Assembly (NCBI GenBank): GCA_013141415.1
Contig: JABFQY010000002.1
Coordinates: 1-64,000 of the forward strand
Source of the DNA: Kiritimatiellaceae bacterium
Lineage (GTDB): Bacteria; Verrucomicrobiota; Kiritimatiellia; Kiritimatiellales; Tichowtungiaceae
Reading direction: 5' to 3'
DNA: 64,000 bases
Every line of letters starts with the position of its first letter. The first letter of the stretch is position 1. Shown here in pieces: positions 1 through 7,978 of this stretch. The translations under genes were made by a program, and so were the position numbers. The notes beneath the pieces are model-generated. The model was not told where the DNA came from and made no database searches. It saw only the letters and a list, made by a program, of their open reading frames with translations.

Positions 1-59
1 CTGTTGCTCAGCTCCATCGCCACCAGTAACGTATCGCTGTTATGTGAGTTGTCCGTCAT
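1..59 (-). CDS. N-terminus of a probable IS110-type transposase (partial, runs off left edge)
   Basis: An ATG at 59-57 on the minus strand is preceded by a perfect AAGGAGG (65-71). It opens a frame reading MTDNSHNSDTLLVAMELSN before the edge of the window. The phrase LLVAMELSN resembles the first strand (RuvC-like start) of a group of IS110-family transposases that begin with [LV]A[FLM]ELS. Only 19 complete codons are visible, so the assignment rests on this resemblance and the strong ribosome binding site. The DEDD motif and the C-terminal serine region lie outside the window. An 11-bp inverted repeat brackets the ribosome binding site and start. Confidence 0.4.
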   Translation of the reverse strand, partial: MTDNSHNSDTLLVAMELSN

Positions 60-115
60 GCTGTCCTCCTTTTGTTGTTCCACTAAGGATTATAGCGATT
101 GCGGCAACTCACATA
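41..115. repeat. 11-bp inverted repeat around a start codon
   Basis: TATGTGAGTTG at 41-51 is the exact reverse complement of CAACTCACATA at 105-115. In the minus-strand transcript the pair would fold into a stem enclosing the AAGGAGG and the ATG of the edge ORF. This could limit translation of the probable transposase, or it could be part of an element end. Confidence 0.55.
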
Positions 116-139
116 GCATCTACAGTAAAATCCACACTC

Positions 140-164
140 TGTAGGCCGCGTGCCCTCACGCGGC
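140..164. repeat. TGTAG-type hairpin repeat
   Basis: TGTAG followed by a perfect 8-bp stem (GCCGCGTG / CACGCGGC, loop CCCT). The same unit recurs at 2236-2260, and variants with other stem sequences occur elsewhere in the window. It lies downstream of the first PEP-CTERM gene, beyond its terminator. Confidence 0.7.
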
Positions 165-186
165 GTAAAATTAAAAGGACAAAAGA

Positions 187-216
187 AAAGAGCCGCTTCG
201 TTTGAAGCGGCTCTTT
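187..216 (-). terminator. Rho-independent terminator of the first PEP-CTERM gene
   Basis: A 13-bp perfect stem (AAAGAGCCGCTTC / GAAGCGGCTCTTT) with a GTTT loop lies 21 bp past the stop of the minus-strand gene. On the minus strand it is followed by a T-rich run. The same hairpin follows the second PEP-CTERM gene. Confidence 0.8.
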
Positions 217-237
217 CGTCGTCATGCTTTGTTCAGT

Positions 238-990
238 TTATGAACGGCGCAGACGGCGCATCAGCAGGGTACACAGCGCACCCAGACCGAGCATTCCGAT
301 CGTCGCCGGCTCAGGAACCACAGTTCCCTGAATGATGAAGTCCTGGTTGCCATCGCCATATCCGGCAAGGCCGCCGTCGGTAGTAACCGTCGTGGAGGTC
401 ATACCCAAAATTCCTGAAGCGTTCGAGCTCGGTACCGTAGTCGATCTCCAGCCGTAGATACGGTAATAAACCGTGCCGCTGGTTACGCCATTGCCGGCCA
501 GATCAAAGGATAATGTGAGCCCGCTGCCTGTTCCAACGGGCTGAAGCACCTTCGTTGTAGTGGCCCAAGCTGTCAAGAACGCTGCATCGGTGTTTACCGA
601 GCTGATTTTGAGGACAAAGTTGGTCGGACCGTTCGCATTATTGGCTATTGCGCGGTACTGAAGGTTGCTCAGATTGACCGCGTTGCCGCTGGTCGCAGCG
701 ACAAAGCCCTGAAAATAGTCGTTAGACGCTATGGCACCGTCCAAGGTGAAGTCAGAGGTGTTCCAGCCGGTAGCTATAAACCTGTTGGTTGACAGGCCCA
801 TTCCAAGTCCTGCTCCGCGAGTCAGATTGTTTGAGGCAATCCCTGTGGCCTGAGTGGAAAAAGGAGCCCCATTTGTCGGCCCAGTCGGCCCGGTTGCTCC
901 CGCGCCGAAGAAGTTATACGAGACCAGCAGGGTCGCATTGGCCGCACCTGCGACCAGCGCCACCGCTATCATTGCTAATACTTTTTTCAT
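238..990 (-). CDS. PEP-CTERM sorting domain protein, copy 1
   Basis: Predicted exported 250-aa surface protein. A signal peptide (MKKVLAMIAVALVAGAANA, residues 1-19) is followed by a Ser/Thr/Gly/Asn-rich beta-type region. The C-terminus is a PEP-CTERM anchor: VPEPATIGMLGLGALC, then MRRLRRS. In this family an exosortase recognises the PEP motif and the helix-plus-arginine tail; no exosortase gene is in the window. I chose the ATG at 990 because CAGGAG sits 7-8 nt upstream; an in-frame ATG at 996 is too close to it. The gene is divergent from a LacI-type regulator with a palindrome between them, so it may be under that regulator. Copy 2 at 2334-3080 has nearly the same first and last residues but a different middle. 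Confidence 0.85.
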   Translation of the reverse strand: MKKVLAMIAVALVAGAANATLLVSYNFFGAGATGPTGPTNGAPFSTQATGIASNNLTRGAGLGMGLSTNRFIATGWNTSDFTLDGAIASNDYFQGFVAATSGNAVNLSNLQYRAIANNANGPTNFVLKISSVNTDAAFLTAWATTTKVLQPVGTGSGLTLSFDLAGNGVTSGTVYYRIYGWRSTTVPSSNASGILGMTSTTVTTDGGLAGYGDGNQDFIIQGTVVPEPATIGMLGLGALCTLLMRRLRRS

Positions 991-1098
991 TTTCATTCTC
1001 CTGTTTGTTTCATTTCGTTGGTCACTATAACCAACGTCCTCACGCACATAGTTCATGCGTACGTGGAGAGTAAACTAAATCATCTACCGAAAGACAAC

Positions 1099-1115
1099 GC
1101 TTGCCTTGCGCAAGC
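1099..1115. promoter_or_regulatory. Probable LacI-type operator, unit 1
   Basis: GCTTGCCTTGCGCAAGC: 6-bp arms with a 5-bp spacer, 21 bp upstream of the regulator start and between the divergent PEP-CTERM and regulator genes. The same arms and spacing (GCTTGC-N5-GCAAGC) recur at 3198-3214 in the equivalent place of unit 2, and the flank upstream (AAATCATCTRCCGAAAGACAAC) is also conserved. LacI-family operators are usually such palindromes. Confidence 0.6.
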
Positions 1116-1136
1116 ACATGCGCAAAACTGCGCGCC

Positions 1137-2153
1137 ATGAAACAATCAGTCAGTCTGAAAGATATAGCGAAAGCTCTCGGGTTAAATGCTTCGACGGTTT
1201 CCCGTTCTCTTAGCAATCATCCCCGTATTCCGTCAGCGACCCGCGAGCAGGTCAAGGCTCAGGCAGAAAAGATGGGCTACCGGCCCGATCCGGCTTTACG
1301 AAGGCTGGCCGAGCGGCGCTGGGCTTCCCATCCGGCGAAGAGTGCGGCGTCGGTGGCTGTTGTTCAATGGGCACAACCGGATTACGGTTTAGCCGAATTC
1401 AAAAAGCCGCTTGGGATCATGATTCGATCGCTGGGCTACGGGTATGAACAGTTTTTCGTCACAGACTATCCGGATGTGGAGTCTGCCGCGCGGATTATGG
1501 AAGCACGCGGCGTGGTCGGCCTGATTGTTCTGCCGTCTAAAGATCCGGCGGCCTGGCTGAATTTTCCGTGGGAACGGTTTGCCGCCGTTCAGGTGGTGTC
1601 CGGCGAGGAACTGCCCACCGGACTTTCCATGGTTAACTACGATTCGTTCGGAACCATGCTGGACGCCGGACGGCGGGTGGAGCGGGCGCGTCCGGCCTCG
1701 GCGGCCGTGTGTCTGTTCCGCCAGCTGCGCGAGTCGGCGACCGACGAGCAGGATCATGCGGCGGCTCTGCTGGTGGTGGAACGGTGGAAAAAAGCCCGTA
1801 TCGCCTGTAAAGCGCCTCAGTTTTTTTTCGCCAATCCGGACGCTTTACCGCATATGGCCCAGTGGCTTGCCAAAGAGCGCGTTGAGGCGGCCATTATTCC
1901 CAATTCCGCTGTCTGTCTCTGGACAGCGGCCAACGGGAATAAAATTCTTCCCGAAGAAATCAGGACGATCGCCCTGAACAGCCGGTCTGGAGAGGGTTTT
2001 GCCTGTTACGAACATCAGTACGATCACATTGCGCGACGCGCTGTGCAGCACCTTGACAGTCTGATCCGCCATGACGAACGCGGACTGCCCGCCTTGCCGG
2101 AACTGATTTCGATTCCCAATCTCTGGGTTCCGGGTGCCGGCTTCCCGGAATAG
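1137..2153 (+). CDS. LacI-family transcriptional regulator, copy 1
   Basis: 338-aa regulator. The N-terminus is a LacI-type helix-turn-helix (SLKDIAKALGLNASTVSRSL, about residues 5-24), then a hinge-like stretch (ATREQV...GYRPDPALRRLAERR) and a periplasmic-binding-protein-like effector domain to the C-terminus. I start it at the ATG at 1137, because the longer frame would begin inside the palindrome. It is divergent from the PEP-CTERM gene. Copy 2 at 3235-4254 is clearly homologous over the whole length, with a near-identical central region (VVQWAQPDYGLAEFKKP). The effector is unknown; autoregulation and control of the neighbouring surface protein are inferred from the layout. Confidence 0.85.
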   Translation: MKQSVSLKDIAKALGLNASTVSRSLSNHPRIPSATREQVKAQAEKMGYRPDPALRRLAERRWASHPAKSAASVAVVQWAQPDYGLAEFKKPLGIMIRSLGYGYEQFFVTDYPDVESAARIMEARGVVGLIVLPSKDPAAWLNFPWERFAAVQVVSGEELPTGLSMVNYDSFGTMLDAGRRVERARPASAAVCLFRQLRESATDEQDHAAALLVVERWKKARIACKAPQFFFANPDALPHMAQWLAKERVEAAIIPNSAVCLWTAANGNKILPEEIRTIALNSRSGEGFACYEHQYDHIARRAVQHLDSLIRHDERGLPALPELISIPNLWVPGAGFPE

Positions 2154-2192
2154 AGCGGCGTTTAAAACCTTTCGGAGACCCTATAGGGTTGC

Positions 2193-2260
2193 GCCGCGTG
2201 AGGTCACGCGGCCTACAGCCGACGGTTCAATTCTCTGTAGGCCGCGTGCCCTCACGCGGC
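2193..2260. repeat. Pair of inverted TGTAG-type hairpin repeats
   Basis: 2193-2217 is hairpin GCCGCGTG / CACGCGGC followed by CTACA. 2236-2260 is TGTAG followed by the same stem. The two copies face away from each other across an 18-bp gap, downstream of the regulator and of the second PEP-CTERM gene, whose ends converge here. Confidence 0.7.
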
Positions 2261-2282
2261 GTAAAATTAAAAGGACAAAAGA

Positions 2283-2312
2283 AAAGAGCCGCTTCGTTTG
2301 AAGCGGCTCTTT
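2283..2312 (-). terminator. Rho-independent terminator of the second PEP-CTERM gene
   Basis: The same 13-bp stem, GTTT loop and T-rich tail (minus strand) as the terminator at 187-216, again 21 bp past the stop. It was duplicated together with the gene. Confidence 0.8.
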
Positions 2313-2333
2313 CGTCGTCATGCTTTGTTCAGT

Positions 2334-3080
2334 TTATGAACGGCGCAGACGGCGCATCAGCAGAGTACACAGCGCACCCAGACCGAGCATTCCAATCGTG
2401 GCCGGTTCAGGAATCACGGCTCCCTGAATGACCAAGTCGTTCATGCCAAATCCATCGAGGCCTTGGTCAGCAAAATTTCCAGTAATGCCAGTACCACCCC
2501 CTGTGAAACCGGCATTGTTGGCAGCATTCAGTGATCCCCACGTGTAGATTCTGTAGTAAACCGTGGAAGCTGCGGCTAAAGCAGTGCCGTTAAAGGCAAA
2601 TGAATTTGTTCCTGGATTGTATACTGTTGGTTTGGTGTATGTGTCGGAATCCTGATAGGTTCCAGCCCCAAGCCCAAATGCTGCATCTGTGCTGATGCGG
2701 ACAAGATAATTACTGGAAGAGGAGCCGCTCGCAAATGTTACACGGAATTGCATATTGGTAATGGTAAGGGTTTTTCCGCTCGCGGCCGTAACAACACCAG
2801 AAAAGTAGTCATTACTGCTTACCGCATCAGTGAACGACTTAGCTGTCGAATTTCCGGCGAAAAAGCCATTAGATCTGGCGCCCGTAGATGCCCAATAAGC
2901 AACGAGGCTGGGGCCGACGGTTAAAGTAGCGGAAGCAACGCCCGCGTCCACGGGGTTTAGATTAGCCGTGTAAGCGGCGTTGGTGACGCTCTTACCCCAA
3001 AAGTTATACTCAACCAGCAGGGTCGCATTGGCCGCACCTGCGACCAGCGCCATGGCTATCATTGCTAATACTTTTTTCAT
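2334..3080 (-). CDS. PEP-CTERM sorting domain protein, copy 2
   Basis: Predicted exported 248-aa surface protein. The signal peptide (MKKVLAMIAMALVAGAANA) and the PEP-CTERM tail (IPEPATIGMLGLGALC plus MRRLRRS) match copy 1 almost residue for residue. The mature middle (about residues 25-220) is largely different, although both contain a SNDYF motif and a YYRIY[TG]W motif. AGGAG 7 nt upstream of 3080 supports that start; an ATG at 3086 is the alternative. It is divergent from the second LacI-type regulator. Constant ends around a variable centre suggest either strong export and sorting constraint or gene conversion at the ends. Confidence 0.85.
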   Translation of the reverse strand: MKKVLAMIAMALVAGAANATLLVEYNFWGKSVTNAAYTANLNPVDAGVASATLTVGPSLVAYWASTGARSNGFFAGNSTAKSFTDAVSSNDYFSGVVTAASGKTLTITNMQFRVTFASGSSSSNYLVRISTDAAFGLGAGTYQDSDTYTKPTVYNPGTNSFAFNGTALAAASTVYYRIYTWGSLNAANNAGFTGGGTGITGNFADQGLDGFGMNDLVIQGAVIPEPATIGMLGLGALCTLLMRRLRRS

Positions 3081-3197
3081 TTTCATTCTCCTATTATGTT
3101 TCTTTTTCGATCCCGCCAGTCACCTGACTGACGTTCCCGTGTGCAATTGTTCTTATACACAGAAGAGAGTAAACCAAATCATCTGCCGAAAGACAAC

Positions 3198-3214
3198 GCT
3201 TGCAAAATGCAAGC
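3198..3214. promoter_or_regulatory. Probable LacI-type operator, unit 2
   Basis: GCTTGCAAAATGCAAGC has the same 6-5-6 layout as the site at 1099-1115. The spacer differs while the arms are kept, as expected of a protein-binding palindrome. It lies 20 bp upstream of the second regulator. Confidence 0.6.
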
Positions 3215-3234
3215 ACATGCAATATATCGGCTTT

Positions 3235-4254
3235 ATGAGCAGGATGATTACTTTGCAACAGATGGCCGAGGCTCTTGGGCTCAATGCGTCAACGGTTTCG
3301 CGGGCGTTGAGCAATCACCCAAAAATCAAGGCCGCCACCCGGCAGCTCGTTCAGGCCAAAGCGGCCGAAATGGGCTATCGGCCCGATCCGGCGTTGCGCC
3401 GGCTGGCCGACCGCCGCTGGGCTTCCCGTCTTCCGGCGAAGCGTACGGCGTCGCTGGCTGTTGTTCAATGGGCACAACCGGATTACGGTTTGGCCGAATT
3501 CAAAAAGCCGATTGAGATCATGATTCGCTCGCTGGGCTACGGGTGTGAACAGTTTTTTGTCTCAGACTATCCGGATGTGGAGTCTGCCGCGCGGATTATG
3601 GAAGCACGCGGCGTGGTCGGCCTGATTGTTCTGCCGTCTAAAGATCCGGACGCCTGGCAGAATTTTCTGTGGGAACAGTTTGCCGCCGTTCAGGTAATGT
3701 CCGGTGAGGAACTGCCTACCGGACTTTCCATGGTTAACTACGATTCTTTCGGAACCGTGCTGGACGCCGGATTGCGGGTGGAGCGGGCGCGTCCGGCCTC
3801 GGCGGCCGTGTGTCTGCTCCGCCAGCCGCGCGAATCAGCAACCGACTTGCAGGATCATGCGGCGGCGCTGGTGGTGACCGAGTGGTGGAAGCGGGCCGGA
3901 ATCGCCTGTAAAGCGCCTCAGTTTTTCACAGTGGGCCCGAACTCTCTGCGGGGTATGGCCCAGTGGCTTGCCAAAGAGCGCGTTGAGGCGGCCATTGTTC
4001 CTAATCCGGGCGTCGGCGTCTGGAGGTCAGACAGTGGACGGCGAATTCTGCCTGAGGAAATCCGGATTATCGCCCTGAACCGGCAGCGTCAGACGGCTTT
4101 TGCTGGCTATGAGCGTCAGCTGAATCATATCGCCCGGCGTGCCGTGCAGTACCTTGACAGTCTGATCCGCCATGACGAACGCGGACGGCCCGCCTTGCCG
4201 GAACTGATTTCTATTCCCAGTCTCTGGGTTCCGGGCGCCAGCTTTCCGGAATAG
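3235..4254 (+). CDS. LacI-family transcriptional regulator, copy 2
   Basis: 339-aa paralogue of the regulator at 1137-2153. The helix-turn-helix (LQQMAEALGLNASTVSRAL) keeps the same recognition region as copy 1, consistent with the shared palindrome. The effector domain differs mainly around residues 150-300. Start at 3235 (MSRMITLQ) or 3244 (MITLQ); upstream codons of the open frame run through the palindrome and are unlikely to be used. It is divergent from the second PEP-CTERM gene and probably arose by tandem duplication of the ~2.1-kb two-gene unit. Confidence 0.85.
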   Translation: MSRMITLQQMAEALGLNASTVSRALSNHPKIKAATRQLVQAKAAEMGYRPDPALRRLADRRWASRLPAKRTASLAVVQWAQPDYGLAEFKKPIEIMIRSLGYGCEQFFVSDYPDVESAARIMEARGVVGLIVLPSKDPDAWQNFLWEQFAAVQVMSGEELPTGLSMVNYDSFGTVLDAGLRVERARPASAAVCLLRQPRESATDLQDHAAALVVTEWWKRAGIACKAPQFFTVGPNSLRGMAQWLAKERVEAAIVPNPGVGVWRSDSGRRILPEEIRIIALNRQRQTAFAGYERQLNHIARRAVQYLDSLIRHDERGRPALPELISIPSLWVPGASFPE

Positions 4255-4269
4255 AGCGGCTTCCCTCAT

Positions 4270-4317
4270 GGAGGGACGGCGGCCTCGCCGTCTAGTCGCC
4301 GAGGCCGGCGACCCTCC
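4270..4317. repeat. Double-hairpin repeat bounded by GGAGGG/CCCTCC
   Basis: GGAGGG...CCCTCC bounds two adjacent GC-rich stems (ACGGCGGCCTCGCCGT and CGCCGAGGCCGGCG). The design resembles the TGTAG elements but with different ends. It sits just downstream of the second LacI-type gene. The rest of 4255-4511 holds only this and the REP copy at 4421-4499. Confidence 0.5.
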
Positions 4318-4420
4318 AGCCAATCCCGCATGATCTTCGTATCAAAATCACGGCAACCCGGATGGGATAATGACCGCAAAGACTAGAGCATGTAACGAAT
4401 GATACGCCGTAGATAGTAAT

Positions 4421-4499
4421 GTCGGAACTTAGGGCGAAGCCCGTAGATCCGGCAATCTCAGTACGGAAGCCGGATCCACGGCTTCGCCTGAGTTCCGGC
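4421..4499 (-). repeat. REP-like repeat, copy A (tail-to-tail halves)
   Basis: Two ~32-nt halves. Each can fold as GCCGGA...TCCGGC around an inner GGGCTTCGCCC-type hairpin. Half one (4421-4453) is in reverse orientation and half two (4469-4499) forward, the opposite order from copies B, C and D. It belongs to the family flanking the RAYT gene at 60 kb and lies just past the GT2 gene end. Confidence 0.75.
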
Positions 4500-4511
4500 T
4501 GTACCGGCATC

Positions 4512-5264
4512 TCATACCAAACGCGGAAAGCGGCGGGAGCGGAGCAGCCCGAGCCGGCAAAGGCGGAAGCTCATGCCCGTCCAAAGGCAGCCGAAGCCGT
4601 ACCGAAGACTGCGCCGGAAGTTGATCGAAGAGGCTTCCGGAAAATATTTGGTCGGACAGCTTACTTCCGCCACGGTATGTCCGAACCAGAGAATCTGCGC
4701 CAGCATTTGATTGTCGAAGACAAAGTCGTCGGAATTTTCATTCAGCGGGAGTTGGCTGAGAAGTGCACTGGAAAAGGCCCGGTAGCCGGTGTGGTATTCG
4801 GAAAGTTTCGCGCCAAGCAGCAGGTTCTCCGCCAGCGTCAGGACGCGGTTGGAAATATATTTCCACCATGGCATGCCACCCTTGAGCGCATAGCCGCCCA
4901 GAATGCGCGAGCCGAGTACGCACGGATAAAGACCGTTGGCGATCATAGCAGCCATCGCGGGAATGAGTGCGGGGGTGTATTGATAATCGGGATGAATCAT
5001 GATGACAACGTCCGCACTCTCTTCCAGCGCCAACCGGTAACAGGTTTTCTGGTTTCCGCCATAGCCCCGGTTTTCGGGGTGAACATGCATGTAGATGCCA
5101 TCAAGAGTTCCGGCAATCGAAGCGGTCTTATCATCGCTGGCATCGTCCACCAGAATAATCCGGTCAACAACCCCTTGAGCCATCACTTCGTCGTACGTCC
5201 GGCGCAACGTTTTCTCTGCATTATAGGCCGGCATCACCACGACAATTTTTTGACCGTTGAGCAT
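4512..5264 (-). CDS. Glycosyltransferase family 2 (dolichol-phosphate-mannose-synthase-like)
   Basis: 250-aa cytoplasmic or membrane-associated GT-A-fold transferase. The nucleotide-sugar-binding start is VVVMPAYNAEKTL (residues 8-20); DD at 40-41 and the HPDYQY stretch at 91-96 match the metal/sugar-binding acidic motifs of DPM1-like GT2 enzymes. There is no C-terminal membrane domain, so the likely product is a polyprenyl-phosphate sugar or a direct transfer. It follows the TMTC-like gene with a 2-nt gap and is probably co-transcribed with it. This suggests supply of a lipid-linked sugar to that membrane protein; the link is inference. Confidence 0.85.
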   Translation of the reverse strand: MLNGQKIVVVMPAYNAEKTLRRTYDEVMAQGVVDRIILVDDASDDKTASIAGTLDGIYMHVHPENRGYGGNQKTCYRLALEESADVVIMIHPDYQYTPALIPAMAAMIANGLYPCVLGSRILGGYALKGGMPWWKYISNRVLTLAENLLLGAKLSEYHTGYRAFSSALLSQLPLNENSDDFVFDNQMLAQILWFGHTVAEVSCPTKYFPEASSINFRRSLRYGFGCLWTGMSFRLCRLGLLRSRRFPRLV

Positions 5265-5266
5265 TC

Positions 5267-7285
5267 TTATTGTTCTCCCCCTGATTCATGATACGGAATT
5301 CCCGCCTCATAAAGGCGGAGCCGCGCACGAATACCCTCAGCGACAGATTCTTGTCCCGCCGCGAGATCTAAAGCGCGGCGGGCCGTGGCGACCGCCTCCG
5401 GGTATCGTCCGGCCTCGGCGTAGGCGGCGGCCAGCGTATCGAGAACGGGCGCACAGCTTTCGCCGGAAAGACGGTTGACGAAAAGCGCCAGCTCAACGGC
5501 ACGCCGTCCGTCGCGGAGGGTGGCATCGGGACAGGTGGCCAATATCCACGCTAGATTATTTTTTACTTCAACATAGTCCGGATTAATCCGAAGAGCTTGC
5601 TCATAGTGCCAAATGGCCTCGACGAAGTTGCTTTGTCGGAGAAGCAGATCCCCCGCTCTGCAATGGGGTTTCGCGTCGTCCGGATTGATTTCAAGGTATT
5701 TTTTGTAATGCATCAGAGCCTCATCCGGATTCCCAGTCTCTTGAAGGGCAAGGCCTAGGCCATAGTGCGACTTGCCATAATTCGGGTCGATTCCCAACGC
5801 TTTTTTAAAATACAGAATCGCCTTACCAAATTGTCCCATCTGGAGGAATGCAACTCCCGTATTGTGGTATGTGTCGGCAGGATACGGATTGATCTCGATT
5901 GCTTTTTCCAGATGGGAAATGGCCTCCTTGAATTGTCCCCTATCGATCAACGTGGCGCCCAAACTAAGATGGGCCACATCATTTCTGTCTGAGCAGGTCA
6001 CCGCGTGAGTCCAGAGGGAAAAATCGTCGCGCCAATGCCGAGTCTGTTTGTACGCCGCTATCGCCAGAACGGACAGCACCACGACCGCAGCCACCGACAG
6101 CACCGTGCGGCGGTATCGCAGGGAGGTGCACCAATCGGCGATCAGCCAGACTCCTGCCATAACCAGCCCAATCTGCGGAAGATACGTGTACCGGTCTGCA
6201 TGGGCCTGATCCCCTACCTGCACAATTCCGACAACCGGAACCAGCATCCCGAGATACCAGAGCCAACCAATCGGCAGGTACGGATGTTTTTTTCGTCCGG
6301 CAAAGACGCCCCAGGAAATTCCAACCAACAACGTCAGGGAGGCAACGGCTTTCTGCCATGAAATTCCAGCCTCTGCATAAGTGTAAAATGGGGATAGTCG
6401 AATCGGGAAGATCAGCTGTTTGATATAGATGGCATACGAGCAGAGAGCATTCTCAAAACGACGCAGAACAGACAGGGTTTCAACGGAGGCAATCGACTGT
6501 CGTTGCGCCCAGATGGTAACGGCGCAAAAGACAGCCAGCAGCAGCAGGAGCGGAACTTTTTCAAGCACCAGCCGAATAAGCGTCTTTTTTGTTTCCATAT
6601 GCCGGAGCCTTCCCAGCGGCCAAAAGTCCAGCAGTAATAAAACGCACGGCAGAGTCGCCAGCATCGATTTGGACATTAGCCCAAGGACAAAAAACAGAAC
6701 CACCGCCAAGTAACGTCTGCTCGTCACCCGCCACCCGCCACCCGCCACTCGCGCGTAGCGCGTGTACGCTCCGAGCGTCAGCATAAAAAAGAACCCGCTG
6801 AGGACATCTTTCCGCTCCGAAATCCAGGCGACGGATTCAGCCCGGAGCGGATGAATGGCAAATACGGCCGCCACAAAAGCGCTTCGCCAGAGCGAACCCG
6901 TCATCTGCCGCAACACCAGAAAAAGCAAAATCACCGTCGCCATATGGAACAGAACATTTGTGAAGTGGTGCCCGGCAGGATTCAGTCCGTAAAACTGGCA
7001 ATCCAGCATATGGGAGAAGGATGTCAACGGATGCCAATTGCCCACATGAGGATGAGTGACGACCCAGCGCAAGCCTTCCAATGTCACCCCTTTTGAAATG
7101 GCCGGATTCTGATGCACATAGTTGTTGTCATCGAAATTGGTGAACTTATACCGGAGAGTCTGACCGAAAACGCCCCACACCATCAGTGCCAGCAGAAAGC
7201 AGACCGCGAGAACCGTTCGGGTGGAATTCCTTCTATCCGCAGGTTTTCCCATGCGGTATTTATCTGCCATTCCCTTAATGCTCAT
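5267..7285 (-). CDS. TMTC-like multipass membrane protein with C-terminal TPR repeats
   Basis: 672 aa. The first ~430 residues are hydrophobic with many membrane segments. They carry the N-terminal FTNFDDNNYVHQNP stretch and the NWHPLTSFSHMLDC region typical of bacterial relatives of eukaryotic TMTC proteins (GT-C-like glycosyltransferases). The acidic pair in the first loop (FDD) fits the metal-binding acidic motif of GT-C enzymes. From about residue 440 come at least five TPR units (for example AISHLEKAIEINP, AILYFKKALGIDP, ALMHYKKYLEINP). The family is likely to glycosylate exported proteins or to act in cell-envelope assembly; no substrate is visible here. The GT2 gene follows 2 nt downstream. 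Confidence 0.8.
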   Translation of the reverse strand: MSIKGMADKYRMGKPADRRNSTRTVLAVCFLLALMVWGVFGQTLRYKFTNFDDNNYVHQNPAISKGVTLEGLRWVVTHPHVGNWHPLTSFSHMLDCQFYGLNPAGHHFTNVLFHMATVILLFLVLRQMTGSLWRSAFVAAVFAIHPLRAESVAWISERKDVLSGFFFMLTLGAYTRYARVAGGGWRVTSRRYLAVVLFFVLGLMSKSMLATLPCVLLLLDFWPLGRLRHMETKKTLIRLVLEKVPLLLLLAVFCAVTIWAQRQSIASVETLSVLRRFENALCSYAIYIKQLIFPIRLSPFYTYAEAGISWQKAVASLTLLVGISWGVFAGRKKHPYLPIGWLWYLGMLVPVVGIVQVGDQAHADRYTYLPQIGLVMAGVWLIADWCTSLRYRRTVLSVAAVVVLSVLAIAAYKQTRHWRDDFSLWTHAVTCSDRNDVAHLSLGATLIDRGQFKEAISHLEKAIEINPYPADTYHNTGVAFLQMGQFGKAILYFKKALGIDPNYGKSHYGLGLALQETGNPDEALMHYKKYLEINPDDAKPHCRAGDLLLRQSNFVEAIWHYEQALRINPDYVEVKNNLAWILATCPDATLRDGRRAVELALFVNRLSGESCAPVLDTLAAAYAEAGRYPEAVATARRALDLAAGQESVAEGIRARLRLYEAGIPYHESGGEQ

Positions 7286-7386
7286 GCCCGGATTTACTTT
7301 TCTATACCACCTTTAAGATTAGCCTAGGTGGTGCATGGTAGTTGGTGTTGCCGGGTTTGTCCATCCCCGGCTCCGTCCGACAGCCA

Positions 7387-7581
7387 TCATGAACAAAAAA
7401 ACAGGGCCTTATCCACCTCCACATCAAAATTCAAAAACGTTGCAGACCGTCCTGCCAGAACGTGTTCCACCAGCGTTGATTTACCGACCTGCCTTGCTCC
7501 GAGAATCATCCCGACTTTATCGCCGGCAAGAATCTCTTTCAGTGTTTGCTCTGCATCCCTTTTTAGGTACATGTCGCGCAA
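7387..7581 (-). pseudogene. Remnant of a DUF4143-type AAA ATPase
   Basis: 64-aa frame starting MRDMYLKRDAEQTLKEIL, with a Walker A motif GARQVGKST at about residues 28-36 and the following FLNFDVEVDK. This is the N-terminus of the 'ATP-binding protein with DUF4143' family, which is normally about 380-420 aa. The frame stops after VDKALFFCS, and no Walker B or DUF4143 sequence follows. It is therefore a truncated relic beside a repeat-rich gap. Confidence 0.65.
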
Positions 7582-7707
7582 TATAGCCGGTGTTTTTGTA
7601 TAGTTCAGTGGGCAAAATGATGTTTTAAATCCGCGCTCTATACGCCGCTCCGAACATTCGGGGCGATCTAGAGCATTTTAGGAAATTTTGTGGCCGCTGA
7701 CCGGCCT

Positions 7708-7789
7708 TGTAGGGCGGGGGCCGTGACCCCGCCGGACTTGCGGTGGGTGTATTGTTTCCGTTCATCCGCGATCACGGATCGCGGCTACA
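7708..7789. repeat. TGTAG...CTACA double-hairpin element
   Basis: Bounded by TGTAG and CTACA. The first hairpin is GGCGGGG / CCCCGCC, the second CCGCGATC / GGATCGCGG. Close relatives lie at 27169-27224 and 27351-27400. Downstream (7800-7860) are further GC-rich hairpins built on CAGGCTTCCAGCCTG and GGCAGGC...GCCCGCC. Confidence 0.65.
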
Positions 7790-7945
7790 GTTTATCAGTT
7801 TGTGGCGCAGGCTTCCAGCCTGTGCTTAGGCAGGCAAGGATGCCCGCCTCACATTTTAACAGCCAAGCAACCGGCTAGAGTTTTCCTGAATTTGCTCTAA
7901 TCAGTTTCCTTTGCGTCTTCAGTGGTTAACGTTCCTACCGTTAGA

Positions 7946-7965
7946 GCATTTCACGAATGAAATGC
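7946..7965. repeat. 8-bp palindromic hairpin
   Basis: GCATTTCA CGAA TGAAATGC is a perfect 8-bp stem with a 4-nt loop. A degenerate version (AGAGCATGTAACGAATGATACG) occurs near 4386-4407, so this may be another small interspersed family. Confidence 0.5.
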
Positions 7966-7978
7966 CGCACCCATATTT

